From Acidobacteriota bacterium (lineage in GTDB: Bacteria > Acidobacteriota > Thermoanaerobaculia > UBA5066 > Gp7-AA6): a stretch of 64,000 bases of DNA. Location: the NCBI GenBank assembly GCA_020199905.1, contig JAIVJS010000004.1, positions 41,727-105,726 of the forward strand, read 5' to 3'. The notes beneath the pieces were generated by a model. It was not told the DNA's origin. It searched no databases and saw nothing but the letters and a program-made list of their open reading frames with translations. The position numbers and the translations under genes are program-made. This document shows positions 38,853 to 48,167 of this stretch, piece after piece; positions within the stretch are counted from its first letter, which is position 1, and each line of letters begins with the position of its first letter.

Positions 38853-39428
38853 ATGCTTCGTTACACCACGCGTTTGTTCGCCATGTCTCTTGTCGCGTTC
38901 CTCGTGCTCTCCGCCAGACCCGCGGAAGCGGCCAAAAAGGGATTCCAGGATTCGGACGATGCGAAGGAACGGGACGAGCCCGCGAAGTTCCTGCCGGACT
39001 ACGACAAGCTCACGAAGGGCAAGGACGCGGACTGGGTCTATTTCCCGGAGGGAAACCTCAAGAAGTACAGGACCGTCTCCGTCAAGGAATTCGACGAGAA
39101 CGGCCGCGGCCGCGAGGCGCGCGACGCCGCCCACGATGCCCGCGACTACATGGAGCAGTGGCTCGACAAGCAGGGCTTCAAGGTCGTCAAGTCCGGCGGC
39201 GACCTCGTGGTGACCGGCAACGTCTTCAACGCCTGGGAGCCGCGGGGCGCCGGCCGCTACTGGGGAGGCTGGATGGCCAACCCGGGCGTGGGCCTTGAGG
39301 TCCTCGTCAAGGATTCGAAGGGCAACGTCGTCGGGGAGATCCGCCACAAGAACAAGGGCTCGACCATTCGAGACGCGGTCGAGAACGGCCTCGAGGAAGT
39401 CGCGAAGGCGATCGCCGACGGGCGCTGA
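38853..39428 (+). CDS. secreted DUF4410-like protein
   Basis: Signal peptide, SD AAGGAGG upstream; EVLVKDSKGNVVGEIRHKNKGSTIRDAVENGLEEVAKAIA. Confidence 0.6.
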   Translation: MLRYTTRLFAMSLVAFLVLSARPAEAAKKGFQDSDDAKERDEPAKFLPDYDKLTKGKDADWVYFPEGNLKKYRTVSVKEFDENGRGREARDAAHDARDYMEQWLDKQGFKVVKSGGDLVVTGNVFNAWEPRGAGRYWGGWMANPGVGLEVLVKDSKGNVVGEIRHKNKGSTIRDAVENGLEEVAKAIADGR

Positions 39429-39491
39429 GGCGCGACGGGGCGCGGGACTGCCATCCCGGGCCAAGCGACTGATTCGATGAGGGTTGATTCA

Positions 39492-39527
39492 AGCGCGGGC
39501 CCCGGCTTTTCCGGGGCCCGCTTCTTG
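39492..39527 (+). terminator. terminator-like hairpin after the DUF4410-like gene
   Basis: Perfect 11-bp stem GCGGGCCCCGG (39495-39505)/CCGGGGCCCGC (39511-39521) with loop CTTTT, then TTCTT; weak U-tract. Confidence 0.55.
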
Positions 39528-39611
39528 CTCCCCTCTTCCGCATGGTAGGTTTGAAGGCGCGATCCGAGAGGCGCCCGCCCGGCCGGCGCCCGGCCGCAAG
39601 GAGCGAGCAAA

Positions 39612-40399
39612 ATTCCTGAACCAACGACGGCTCTGACCTTTCCCGAATCGGGCCTGACGGAGTTCTTCGGAATCGCGGACGAAAACCTTCGCGCCATCGA
39701 GGACGCGTTCGGCGTCCGGCTGGCCGCCAGAGGCAACGAGATCTCCGTCGTCGGCGAGGGGGAACCGCAGGACGCGGCCCGCCGCCTTCTCGGCGGATTC
39801 TCGGAGCTCCTCACGCTGGGATACCCGCTTCGCGGAAGCGACGTCCTGACGGCGATCCGAGTCGTGAAGGAGGACCCGAACGCCTCCCTGGTCGAGTTCT
39901 TCATCGACAGCCCTTTCGGACCGACGCTCAAGTCCGTCGTGACAGCCCGCAACGTGAAGCAGCGCGTGTACGTCCAGACGATCGAGCGCCACGACTCCTC
40001 GGCTACGAGAAGACCGCAAAGCTTCTGGAGCGGGGGGTCATCGAGGTGGCGCCGATCGCCTTCATGCGCGGGCGAACTCTGAACGACGCCTTCATCATCC
40101 TGGACGAAGCGCAGAACACGACGTCCGAGCAGATGAAGATGTTCCTGACGCGCATCGGCTTCGGCTCGAAGGCGGTGGTGACGGGCGACGTCACCCAGAT
40201 CGACCTGCCCTCCGGGAAGACCTCCGGCCTGCGGGAGGCGCAGCAGCTCCTTTCGAGGATCGACGGGATCAAGTTCGTCCTCTTCGATCAGAAGGACGTG
40301 GTGCGCCATCCTCTCGTCCAGTCGATCATCACCGCGTACGAGGCACTCGATCGCGAGCGCGAAGAGCGCGAAGCCAACCGCCCCGCTCTCGGGCGCTGA
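39612..40399 (+). pseudogene. phoH: PhoH-like ATPase with internal deletion of the Walker A region and frameshift
   Basis: N-part frame 0: ...[15 protein letters not shown] (to about 39995). C-part in another frame: [71 protein letters not shown]. GxGPAGTGKT segment absent. Confidence 0.85.
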
Positions 40400-40405
40400 C
40401 ATCTG

Positions 40406-42763
40406 ATGGGACCCGGCGCGCCATCACGGCGCTCGATGATCACATTTCGCGGTTCCGGCAGCGTGCCGCGCGAGCCGGGGCAGCCCCCGAAAGAGCGGCG
40501 TCCCTGGCGTTTCTGGGCCTGGGCCGCCGCCTATGTCTTCGCCACCACGTTCGCCTTCGCGCCCGCGTTTTCCTTCCGCCGGGCTCCGGCCCGCGCGGGG
40601 GAGATCGCGACCCGCGACGTCATCGCTCCGCGCGACCTGATCGTGCCCGACGCGGCGGCCACGTCGCACCGGCGCGTGGAAGCCGCGGCCGAGGTTCTCC
40701 CGGTTTACGACTGGGACACCGCGGCGCCCGATCGGCTGACCGCGGAGATCCGGGGATCCTTCACGAAGGCGCGCGCCGCCGAGACCGGCGGGCGGCGCCG
40801 AAACGGGCTGCCTCCGGCTCTGAGAGACGCCTTCGATCTGCCGGTCGGAGATGAGGCCCTGCTCGCCCTGGCCGGCCTGCAGTTTTCTCCGGCGATCGAG
40901 GAGCGGCTCCTGCAGGCGGGGGCCGACCTCTACCGGGCGGGCGTCGTCGACAATCGCGAGCTTCTGTCGGAGAGCCACGACCGCGGAATCGTCCTGCGCG
41001 ACGTCCGCAGCGGACGCGAGCTGCGGCGGAAGGACCTTTCGGACGTCGTCGAGTACGGTTCGCAGACGAAAAACGCGGTGGCGAAGCGGCTGGCCGGCGG
41101 TCCCCTGGCGGGCCGGGCGCTCACCGAGGTCTCGGCGTTCCTGGCCGCCGCGCTCCGCCCCAACCTGACGCACGACGCGACCGAGACGCTCCGGCGCCGC
41201 CAGGAAGCGGCCCGGTCCGTCGAGACGGTGCTGACCCGGATTCCGCGTGGGAAGGTGATCGTCCGCAAGGGCGACGAGATCTCGCCCAAGGCCGCGGAGT
41301 GGATCGCCGCGGTTCGCGCGTCGGCCGCGGACCCGTCCTCGTGGGTCAAGGTCATGGGAATCGTCGTCCTGCAGCTCCTCGCCGCGTCCGCCTTCTGGGT
41401 GGACGCGCGGCGGCAGCGCCGGCGGAGGCGGGAGCGCGGGTCGGAGATGGTGTACGCCTCGATCCTCGCGGCCGGGATCCTCTTCTCCCTGCTGACGCGC
41501 GGCGCGTTCGTGCTCGCGCAGGGGCTTTCTTCGAGCTTCGAGGGGTCCGCGTGGGCGGCGCACACGTATTACGCAATCCCGTTCGCCGCCGGCTCGATCA
41601 TGGTCAGCCTCGTCGCCGGGATGGGCCCCGCCCTCCTGTTCGCCGCCATTCACGCCATCGGAGCCGGCATCCTCATGGGCCAGAGCTTCCCGTTCGTCCT
41701 GTTTGCGCTCGTGGGATCGCTGGCCGGCATCTTCGTGATCGGAAAGCTGCGTTCGCGCAGCGTCCTGCTCGGGATGGGGGCCGTCGTCGCCGCGGCGAAC
41801 CTGGTCTCCATCTCGGCGATCGCGTTCTTGAACGGCGAGGCGAGGGGCTGGGACTTCGCCGCGGACGTGCTCGGCGGGCTCGCCGGCGGATGGTTCGTCG
41901 CGATGATCGTCGGCGTTTTCCTGCCGGTTTTCGAGCACCTCTTCCACGTCACGACGGATATCCGGCTGCTCGAGCTCTCGAATCAGAACCTGCCGCTCCT
42001 CCGCACGCTCGCGCTCGAAGCGCCGGGCACGTACCAGCACTCGCTCGTGCTGGGACACCTCGCCGAGGCGGCCGCCGAGGCGGTGGGCGCCGATGCTCTG
42101 CTGGCGCGCGTCGCGGGCTACTACCACGACATCGGCAAGACGAAAATGCCCGACTACTTCATCGAGAACCAGCCCAAGGGAGCGAACCGCCACGATCGCC
42201 TGGAGCCGTCGATGAGCGCGCTCGTGATTGCGGCGCACGTGAAGGAAGGGGTCGATCTCGCGACGAAGGCGCGGCTGCCGGAACAGCTCGTGTCGGCCAT
42301 TCGCGAGCATCACGGGACCAAGCTGATCCGGTACTTCTACCAGAAGGCGCTCACCAAGTCGGGGCCGGAAGCCTCGCCGATCCGGGAGACAGAGTACCGG
42401 CACTCCGGCCCGCGGCCCACGACCCGTGTGAACGGGATCCTGATGATCGCCGACGCCGTCGAGGCGGCGTCCCGCACCCTGATCGAGCCGTCGCCGGCGC
42501 GGATCCGGGCGATGATCCAGACGATCGTCGACGATTGCCTGCGCGACGGGCAGTTCGACGACTGCGACCTCACGATGCGCGATCTGGCCATCATCGTCGA
42601 CACGCTGGAGCGGACGGTCTCGAACATCTACCACCATCGGATCGACTACCCGGGCTTCGAGTTCAACCGCGGCTTCTCCCGCCGGAAGACCGGAGAGGCG
42701 CCCGCGCACGATGCGGCCGCGGCCCCCCGGCCGAGCGGAACGCGGGCGTCCGAATCGCGGTGA
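40406..42763 (+). CDS. PgpH-type 7TM-HD phosphohydrolase
   Basis: 7TM region plus GTYQHSLVLGHLAEAAAEAVGADALLARVAGYYHDIGKTKMPDYFIENQ. Confidence 0.9.
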   Translation: MGPGAPSRRSMITFRGSGSVPREPGQPPKERRPWRFWAWAAAYVFATTFAFAPAFSFRRAPARAGEIATRDVIAPRDLIVPDAAATSHRRVEAAAEVLPVYDWDTAAPDRLTAEIRGSFTKARAAETGGRRRNGLPPALRDAFDLPVGDEALLALAGLQFSPAIEERLLQAGADLYRAGVVDNRELLSESHDRGIVLRDVRSGRELRRKDLSDVVEYGSQTKNAVAKRLAGGPLAGRALTEVSAFLAAALRPNLTHDATETLRRRQEAARSVETVLTRIPRGKVIVRKGDEISPKAAEWIAAVRASAADPSSWVKVMGIVVLQLLAASAFWVDARRQRRRRRERGSEMVYASILAAGILFSLLTRGAFVLAQGLSSSFEGSAWAAHTYYAIPFAAGSIMVSLVAGMGPALLFAAIHAIGAGILMGQSFPFVLFALVGSLAGIFVIGKLRSRSVLLGMGAVVAAANLVSISAIAFLNGEARGWDFAADVLGGLAGGWFVAMIVGVFLPVFEHLFHVTTDIRLLELSNQNLPLLRTLALEAPGTYQHSLVLGHLAEAAAEAVGADALLARVAGYYHDIGKTKMPDYFIENQPKGANRHDRLEPSMSALVIAAHVKEGVDLATKARLPEQLVSAIREHHGTKLIRYFYQKALTKSGPEASPIRETEYRHSGPRPTTRVNGILMIADAVEAASRTLIEPSPARIRAMIQTIVDDCLRDGQFDDCDLTMRDLAIIVDTLERTVSNIYHHRIDYPGFEFNRGFSRRKTGEAPAHDAAAAPRPSGTRASESR

Positions 42764-43173
42764 GGTGCGACGTGCAGGCGAGCGCCTCGGGAGCTCCTCG
42801 ACCGGCGCGGGTCCGGTCGCTCCTGTCGCGGGCGGCGCGGCTCACGGAGGCGCGGGCGGAGGAGGTGTCGGTGCTCTTCTGCGGCGACGCGCGGATGCGC
42901 CGGCTGAACCGGGATTACCGGGGGAAGGACCGTTCGACGGACGTGCTCGCTTTTCCTGCCCCCGGCGGCTCGCTGCTGGGAGACATCGTCGTGTCGGTGC
43001 CCTATGCCTCCCGCCAGGCCCGGCAGCGGGGCGAGCCCGCGTTGCGCGAGATCGACCGGCTTCTGGTGCACGGCTTCCTGCACCTCCTCGGGTACGACCA
43101 CGAGACGGACCACGGCGAAATGGAAGCTCTCGAGAGCAGCGTCCGGCTCCGGCTCGGGATCGCGGACTCATGA
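42760..43173 (+). CDS. ybeY: endoribonuclease YbeY
   Basis: RLNRDYRGKDRSTDVLAFP and LLVHGFLHLLGYDHETDHGEMEALE. Confidence 0.93.
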   Translation: MRCDVQASASGAPRPARVRSLLSRAARLTEARAEEVSVLFCGDARMRRLNRDYRGKDRSTDVLAFPAPGGSLLGDIVVSVPYASRQARQRGEPALREIDRLLVHGFLHLLGYDHETDHGEMEALESSVRLRLGIADS

Positions 43174-44429
43174 TGGCTCTCATCACCGCCGGGTTCTGCT
43201 ACCTGGCGTTCCTGTTGTTCGAAACGTTCGCGCTCGCCCTCGACCGCCTCTCACCGATCCGGCTGCGGGGCCTCTTCGAGGAGCATCCGGACCGCGCGAG
43301 GATCCTGTCGGGCCCCGGCGAGATCGAGATCACCCGCACCACGACGAAGGTGCTCGTCCAGATCCTGCTGCTGACGGGCCTCCTGACCGTCGTCCATGCG
43401 TTTGCGGGATTCGGCCTGCAGCCGCCGTGGGCGTGGGGCGGCGCGGTGTTCCTCTTCGGCTGGCTGGTGACCGAGATCCTGCTCCTGAGGTGGGGCGCGA
43501 AGTCGGACCCGGAGAAGATCGTGGCGCGGCTGCTGCCCACGATCACGGCGGCCTCCTGGCTCCTGCTCCCGGTCGCGATTCCCGTGCGGAGGATTTTCGG
43601 CACCCGCGAACGCCCCGAAGTGCCGCCCGCCACCGAGGAAGAAGTCCAGGCGTACATCGACGTCGGCCGGGAGGAGGGAATCCTCGAGAAGGAAGAGGAA
43701 AAGCTTCTCCTATCGATCGTCGATTTCGGCGAGACGCGCGTTCGCGAGGTCATGACTCCTCGGACCGACATGGTCTCGATCGAGGAAAGCGAATCTCCTG
43801 AGGCGCTCGCCGAGCTCTTCACCTCCACGAAGTACTCGCGGATCCCCGTCGTCCGGGGCTCGACGGACAAGGTCGTCGGGAGCGTGCACGTGAAGGACCT
43901 CTTCTTCACGATGCGGCACGGCCGGTTGAGCGGGATCGCCGACATCCTCCGCGAGGCGTACTTCGTCCCGGAGTCGAAGAAGGTTTCGGAGCTGCTGCGC
44001 GAGTTTCAAAGGCGGCACCTCTGGATGGCGATCGTGGTCGACGAATACGGCGGCGTGTCGGGGCTCGTCACCGTCGAAGACCTCCTCGAAGAGATCGTCG
44101 GGGAGATCTGGGACGAGCACGAGGACGAGCGCGAGGCCGTCACCCCCGCCGGGGAGCGCGCCTACTCCGTGTCGGGCAAGGAGAACATCGAGACCGTCCG
44201 GGAGCTCTTCGGCAGAGGCCCCGAAGAGGAAGAGTTCAGCTCTCTCGGCGGATTCCTGGCGGCGCGGCTCGGGCACATTCCGCGGCCCGGTGAGACGCAT
44301 CGCGAGTCGGATCTGCTTTTCACGGTGGAAGAGGCGGATCGCCGCCGGGTCCATCGCGTGCGTATCGAGCCGGCCGTTCCGGTCGCCGAGTCCGAGGTCG
44401 CCGGGCCGCGCTCGGGCGCGGCGTCGTGA
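43170..44429 (+). CDS. CNNM/CBS-domain (CorC/hemolysin-type) membrane protein
   Basis: [16 protein letters not shown]...[24 protein letters not shown]...[28 protein letters not shown]. Confidence 0.92.
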   Translation: MMALITAGFCYLAFLLFETFALALDRLSPIRLRGLFEEHPDRARILSGPGEIEITRTTTKVLVQILLLTGLLTVVHAFAGFGLQPPWAWGGAVFLFGWLVTEILLLRWGAKSDPEKIVARLLPTITAASWLLLPVAIPVRRIFGTRERPEVPPATEEEVQAYIDVGREEGILEKEEEKLLLSIVDFGETRVREVMTPRTDMVSIEESESPEALAELFTSTKYSRIPVVRGSTDKVVGSVHVKDLFFTMRHGRLSGIADILREAYFVPESKKVSELLREFQRRHLWMAIVVDEYGGVSGLVTVEDLLEEIVGEIWDEHEDEREAVTPAGERAYSVSGKENIETVRELFGRGPEEEEFSSLGGFLAARLGHIPRPGETHRESDLLFTVEEADRRRVHRVRIEPAVPVAESEVAGPRSGAAS

Positions 44430-45337
44430 GCGACAGCGAACCCCCGGTCCCCTTCCGGGCGGGCGGGGTCGCTGTCGTCGGGCGTCCCAATGCCGGCAAG
44501 TCCACGCTGGTCAATCGCCTCGTCGGCGAGAAGGTGGCCATCGTCTCCGACAAGCCTCAGACCACGCGGCGGCGGATTCTGGGCGTCGCGCGGCGGCCGG
44601 GGGCCGAGATCGCCCTCGTGGACACGCCCGGAATTCACCGGCCCGAGCACCGCATGAATTCCGCGATGGTTCGCGACGCGACGGACGCGCTGTCGACGTC
44701 CGACCTGGTCCTGCTCGTGATCGACGCTGCCGATGCGCGCGGCAAAGGAGAGGAGTTCCTGATCCGTCTTCTCGAGCGCGCCGGAAAACCCGCCATTCTC
44801 GCGTTGAACAAGGTCGACCTTCTTCCGAAACCCGCGTTGCTCCCGCTGCTCGCAGATTTTTCCGCCCGCTATCCCTTTCGCGACGTGATCCCCATCTCCG
44901 CGAAGACGGGAGACGGCGTCGAGCGCCTCGCCTCTCTTCTTGCTGCCGCCCTTCCCGCGGGCGAGGCGGCCTACGACGACGACTTCCTTACCGCGACGCC
45001 CGAGTCCGAATGGATCGGCGAGGTAGTCAGGGAGAAGCTTCTGGAGCGCACGCGCGAAGAGCTGCCATTCGCCTCCGCCGTCTTAGTCGAGTCCGTCCGC
45101 GAGGACGAGGCGAAGAACCTGACGGTCGTGTCGGCGTCGATCGTCGTCGAGAAGGAAGGGCAGAAGGGAATCATCGTGGGGCGAGGCGGCACGATGATTC
45201 GCGACATCGGCACCGCCGCCCGCCAGGAGCTCGAAACCCGGAGCGGCCGCCGCTACTTCCTGGAGCTCACCGTCCGCGTCCGCTCCGACTGGCGTGAAGA
45301 CGATCGGTTCCTGTCGAGGCTGGTTGGGGGGACTTGA
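44426..45337 (+). CDS. era: GTPase Era
   Basis: GGVAVVGRPNAGKSTLVNRLVGEKVAIVSDKPQTTRRRILGV; C-term KH domain GIIVGRGGTMIRDIGTAARQELE. Confidence 0.95.
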   Translation: MSDSEPPVPFRAGGVAVVGRPNAGKSTLVNRLVGEKVAIVSDKPQTTRRRILGVARRPGAEIALVDTPGIHRPEHRMNSAMVRDATDALSTSDLVLLVIDAADARGKGEEFLIRLLERAGKPAILALNKVDLLPKPALLPLLADFSARYPFRDVIPISAKTGDGVERLASLLAAALPAGEAAYDDDFLTATPESEWIGEVVREKLLERTREELPFASAVLVESVREDEAKNLTVVSASIVVEKEGQKGIIVGRGGTMIRDIGTAARQELETRSGRRYFLELTVRVRSDWREDDRFLSRLVGGT

Positions 45338-45417
45338 GAGTTGACAGTTGAGAGTTGAGAGTCGGATAGAGCCGGCTTCTTACTCTGAACTCATAACCGT
45401 GAGCTCTTAACTTTTCT
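45334..45417. repeat. 12-unit heptanucleotide array with inverted halves (TTGAGAG TTGACAG TTGAGAG TTGAGAG ... CTTCTTA CTCTGAA CTCATAA CCGTGAG CTCTTAA CTTTTCT)
   Basis: 84 bp in a single 7-bp phase between era and the MglA-like gene. Confidence 0.85.
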
Positions 45418-47404
45418 AAGCTCCCCGAACTGCTCGTCTGAGCCGCTCCGACAGATCTCCCAGCGAGTCCGCCAGGGACTCCCGCAGGCGGTCGAACTCC
45501 TGAGACAGGCGCTCGTCGTCCGCGCCCCGCTGGCCGTGGGCTTCGAGAAGCGGGGCGATCTGGCTTCGGATGTCCTCGGCTTCGCGGTGGCCGTGACCGA
45601 TCCGCTCCTCGATCGCTCCGCGGAGCGTCTGAAGCTCCGTCCGGATGTCGTCGGCTTCGCGGCGGCTCTGGGACGTTTTCTCGCGGAGCGCGGCTTCGAG
45701 GACCTCGAGCTGCTGATGGATCGTGGCGATCTGCTCCTGGAGCCGGTCGTGGCGGTCTGCGATTCCGGCGATCTGCGCCGAGACTTTTTCGCCGCGCTCG
45801 CCGAAGCTGCGCAGAGAGATAGAGACGTCGTCCTCGTAGGTGCGCTGCCGTTTCTCGCTGGCTGAGAGCCGGTCGTGCGCCTCGCGGATCCGGGCCTCGA
45901 CGTCTTCGTGATTCTCGAGCGAGCCGGCGAGCGTCTGGATACGTCCCTCTAAGGCATCGTGCTTTTCTCCGAGAGTCTTTCCGAAATCGCGCGCGTCGCG
46001 TTCGATCGCCTCCAGGCGCGCGGTCAGCGCGGCCGCGTCGCTTTCCGCGCGGCGTCGTTCTCTACGCTCGCGAGCGATTTCCGCGACGGCGCCTTCGACC
46101 CTCGCCTCGAGCGCGCGGAGGCGGGCGTCCGTCTGCGCGTCCGCCGCGGGCTCGGAGGCGGCCTGCGCACGAAGGGCTTCGGCCGGTTCGGGAGTTTCGT
46201 CTGAAACGTCCGCCGCGATCGCCGCAGCCGGCTCCGCGATCGCCGCGCTCTCCGGCTGCCCGTCGAGCTCCATCCCGGAGGAAGGGTCGAGCGCCGTCGC
46301 GGGATCCAGGAGCTCGAGCGGTTCCGCGGAGGTCGTCGACGCGCTGCCGAAGGCTTGCTCCGCGGGAGCCGGCGGTCCGGTCTCCGCCGCGACCGGGCCG
46401 GAGGATGCCACATCGTTGATCGCCGGCAGCGGCGGCAGGGAAAGCTCGGGGAGCGCCCCGGTAGACCACGCATCGGAGGAGGGAGGCGGCGGGCCGTCGG
46501 AGTGCTCGGCCGGGCCGGCGGCCGCGCGGTGCGAGGCGCCCGTCTCGAAGAAGGGAGCGTCGGACTCCGCGGAAACCTCGGGCCCGGCGTCCGCCGCGTC
46601 TTCCGTCTCGAACGGAGCCTCGTCGGGGAGGGACGGCACGAGCGCGAGAGGCCGTTTCGTGAGAGGCGCGGGCTCGGGAGCCGGCGGAGCCTCACGGGCG
46701 GCCGCCGGCCCGGGCGGAGGGGTCGTCCCCCGGTTCAAAAGTGAATCCTTCCACGAGAGCAGGTCGTCCGGCTCCCTGCGGGGAGGCACGGGCCCGGCCT
46801 CTTCGGGCTTTCGGCCCTGCAGCCGGCGCAGGAGATCGACGAACGTCAGCTTGGAGATCAGCTTGAAGGTCTCGGTGACGCCTCGCCCGGCGCTGGCCAC
46901 CGCGTCGACGAACGGATACGAGGAGAGCCCGAGGGCCTCCTGCAGCGCATCGACGGAGAGGATGTCGCTCAGGTCGCGCTTGTTGTACTGGATGACGATG
47001 GGGATGCCTTCGAACGAGACCCCGTTGGCCTTCAGGTTCTCCTTGAGGTTCTGCCAGCTCTCGAGGTTCTTCGGAAGCATGGTCCACTGCGAGTCCGCCA
47101 CGAAGACGATGCCGTCGGTGCCCTTCAAGACGACGCGGCGCGTCTCGTTGAAGGCGGTCTGCCCCGGAACCGTCGCGAGCTGGAAACGGATCTTGTAGCC
47201 CTTGATGTCGCCGAGCTCGACGGGAAGCAGGTCGAAGTAGATGGTCCGGTCCGTCTGCGTCGCGAGGTTCAGGAGCTTCCCGACCGTCGCCGGCTCCAGG
47301 CGCTCGTGGAGCAGGTGCAGGTTCGTGGTCTTACCGCCCAGTCCCGGACCGTAATACACGATCTTCGCCGTCAGCTCACGCGTAGCCGCGTTGTAGATGA
47401 CCAT
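45416..47404 (-). CDS. MglA-like small GTPase fused to long Ala/Pro/Glu-rich linker and C-terminal coiled coil
   Basis: IVYYGPGLGGKTTNLHLLHERL (P-loop) and VIQYNKRDL; residues about 200-400 low complexity, then heptad-rich LEARVEGAVAEIARERRERRRAESDAAALTARLEAIERDARDF... Confidence 0.85.
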   Translation of the reverse strand: MVIYNAATRELTAKIVYYGPGLGGKTTNLHLLHERLEPATVGKLLNLATQTDRTIYFDLLPVELGDIKGYKIRFQLATVPGQTAFNETRRVVLKGTDGIVFVADSQWTMLPKNLESWQNLKENLKANGVSFEGIPIVIQYNKRDLSDILSVDALQEALGLSSYPFVDAVASAGRGVTETFKLISKLTFVDLLRRLQGRKPEEAGPVPPRREPDDLLSWKDSLLNRGTTPPPGPAAAREAPPAPEPAPLTKRPLALVPSLPDEAPFETEDAADAGPEVSAESDAPFFETGASHRAAAGPAEHSDGPPPPSSDAWSTGALPELSLPPLPAINDVASSGPVAAETGPPAPAEQAFGSASTTSAEPLELLDPATALDPSSGMELDGQPESAAIAEPAAAIAADVSDETPEPAEALRAQAASEPAADAQTDARLRALEARVEGAVAEIARERRERRRAESDAAALTARLEAIERDARDFGKTLGEKHDALEGRIQTLAGSLENHEDVEARIREAHDRLSASEKRQRTYEDDVSISLRSFGERGEKVSAQIAGIADRHDRLQEQIATIHQQLEVLEAALREKTSQSRREADDIRTELQTLRGAIEERIGHGHREAEDIRSQIAPLLEAHGQRGADDERLSQEFDRLRESLADSLGDLSERLRRAVRGA

Positions 47405-47482
47405 TTCTATTTTTGTGCAATTCTAACTCGAATCGTTCGGACAGAGGGCAGTTTTCGGCCGTTTTCCGCCGGGGCCCGCGCC

Positions 47483-47511
47483 TTGACGGGGGGGGACATC
47501 GCCCATAGACT
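47483..47511 (+). promoter_or_regulatory. candidate sigma-70 promoter of pyrR
   Basis: TTGACG (47483-47488), 17-nt spacer, TAGACT (47506-47511), 9 nt before TTG start. Confidence 0.5.
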
Positions 47512-47520
47512 GCCCCGACG

Positions 47521-48075
47521 TTGGCTGAAACGCTCGTCAAAAAGGCCCGGATTCTCGACAGCGAGCGGATCCGTCGCATGGTCGATCGCATGGCGCACGA
47601 GATCGCCGAGCGACAGAAGGACCTTCCCGACCTGGCCTTCATCGGAATACGCACCCGGGGCGTCCCCCTGGCCACTCGCCTCGCGGCGCGCCTCGGCGAG
47701 CTCGTCGAGCGCCCTTTTCCGGTGGGCACGCTCGACATCACGCTGTACCGGGACGACCTCTCCCTCGTCGCGCCTCAGCCGCTGCTCAAGAAGACGGAGA
47801 TCGATTTCAACCTGAACGGGCGGACCGTTCTCCTGTGCGACGACGTCCTCTACACCGGCCGGACGATCCGCGCGGCCCTCGACGGGATCATCGATCTCGG
47901 CCGCCCCCGGGCGATGCGTCTGGCGGTCCTGATCGACCGCGGCCACCGCGAGCTGCCGATCGAGGCCAACTACGTGGGCAAGAGCGTCCCGACCTCCGGC
48001 CGCGAGGTGATCAAGGTCATGTTCCAGGAGACCGACGGGACGGACGAAGTCTGGATCCTCGAGAAGACGGCGTGA
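47521..48075 (+). CDS. pyrR: PyrR bifunctional regulator/uracil phosphoribosyltransferase
   Basis: AFIGIRTRGVPLATRLAARL; VLLCDDVLYTGRTIRAALDGIIDLGRP (PRPP loop). Confidence 0.95.
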   Translation: MAETLVKKARILDSERIRRMVDRMAHEIAERQKDLPDLAFIGIRTRGVPLATRLAARLGELVERPFPVGTLDITLYRDDLSLVAPQPLLKKTEIDFNLNGRTVLLCDDVLYTGRTIRAALDGIIDLGRPRAMRLAVLIDRGHRELPIEANYVGKSVPTSGREVIKVMFQETDGTDEVWILEKTA

Positions 48076-48167
48076 CCGGAGAGGGCGCCGAGCCCCGCTC
48101 GCCGCGCGGCGTATCCGCTCTTCGCTTCGCCCGGCGCCTCCGACACAGCGCCTAGCGCCCTCCTCCG

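Noticed and set aside
39864-40399. Programmed frameshift in phoH
   Set aside because: About 70 residues including Walker A are missing at the junction, so a simple +1/-1 recoding event cannot restore the protein; deletion or assembly error fits better.
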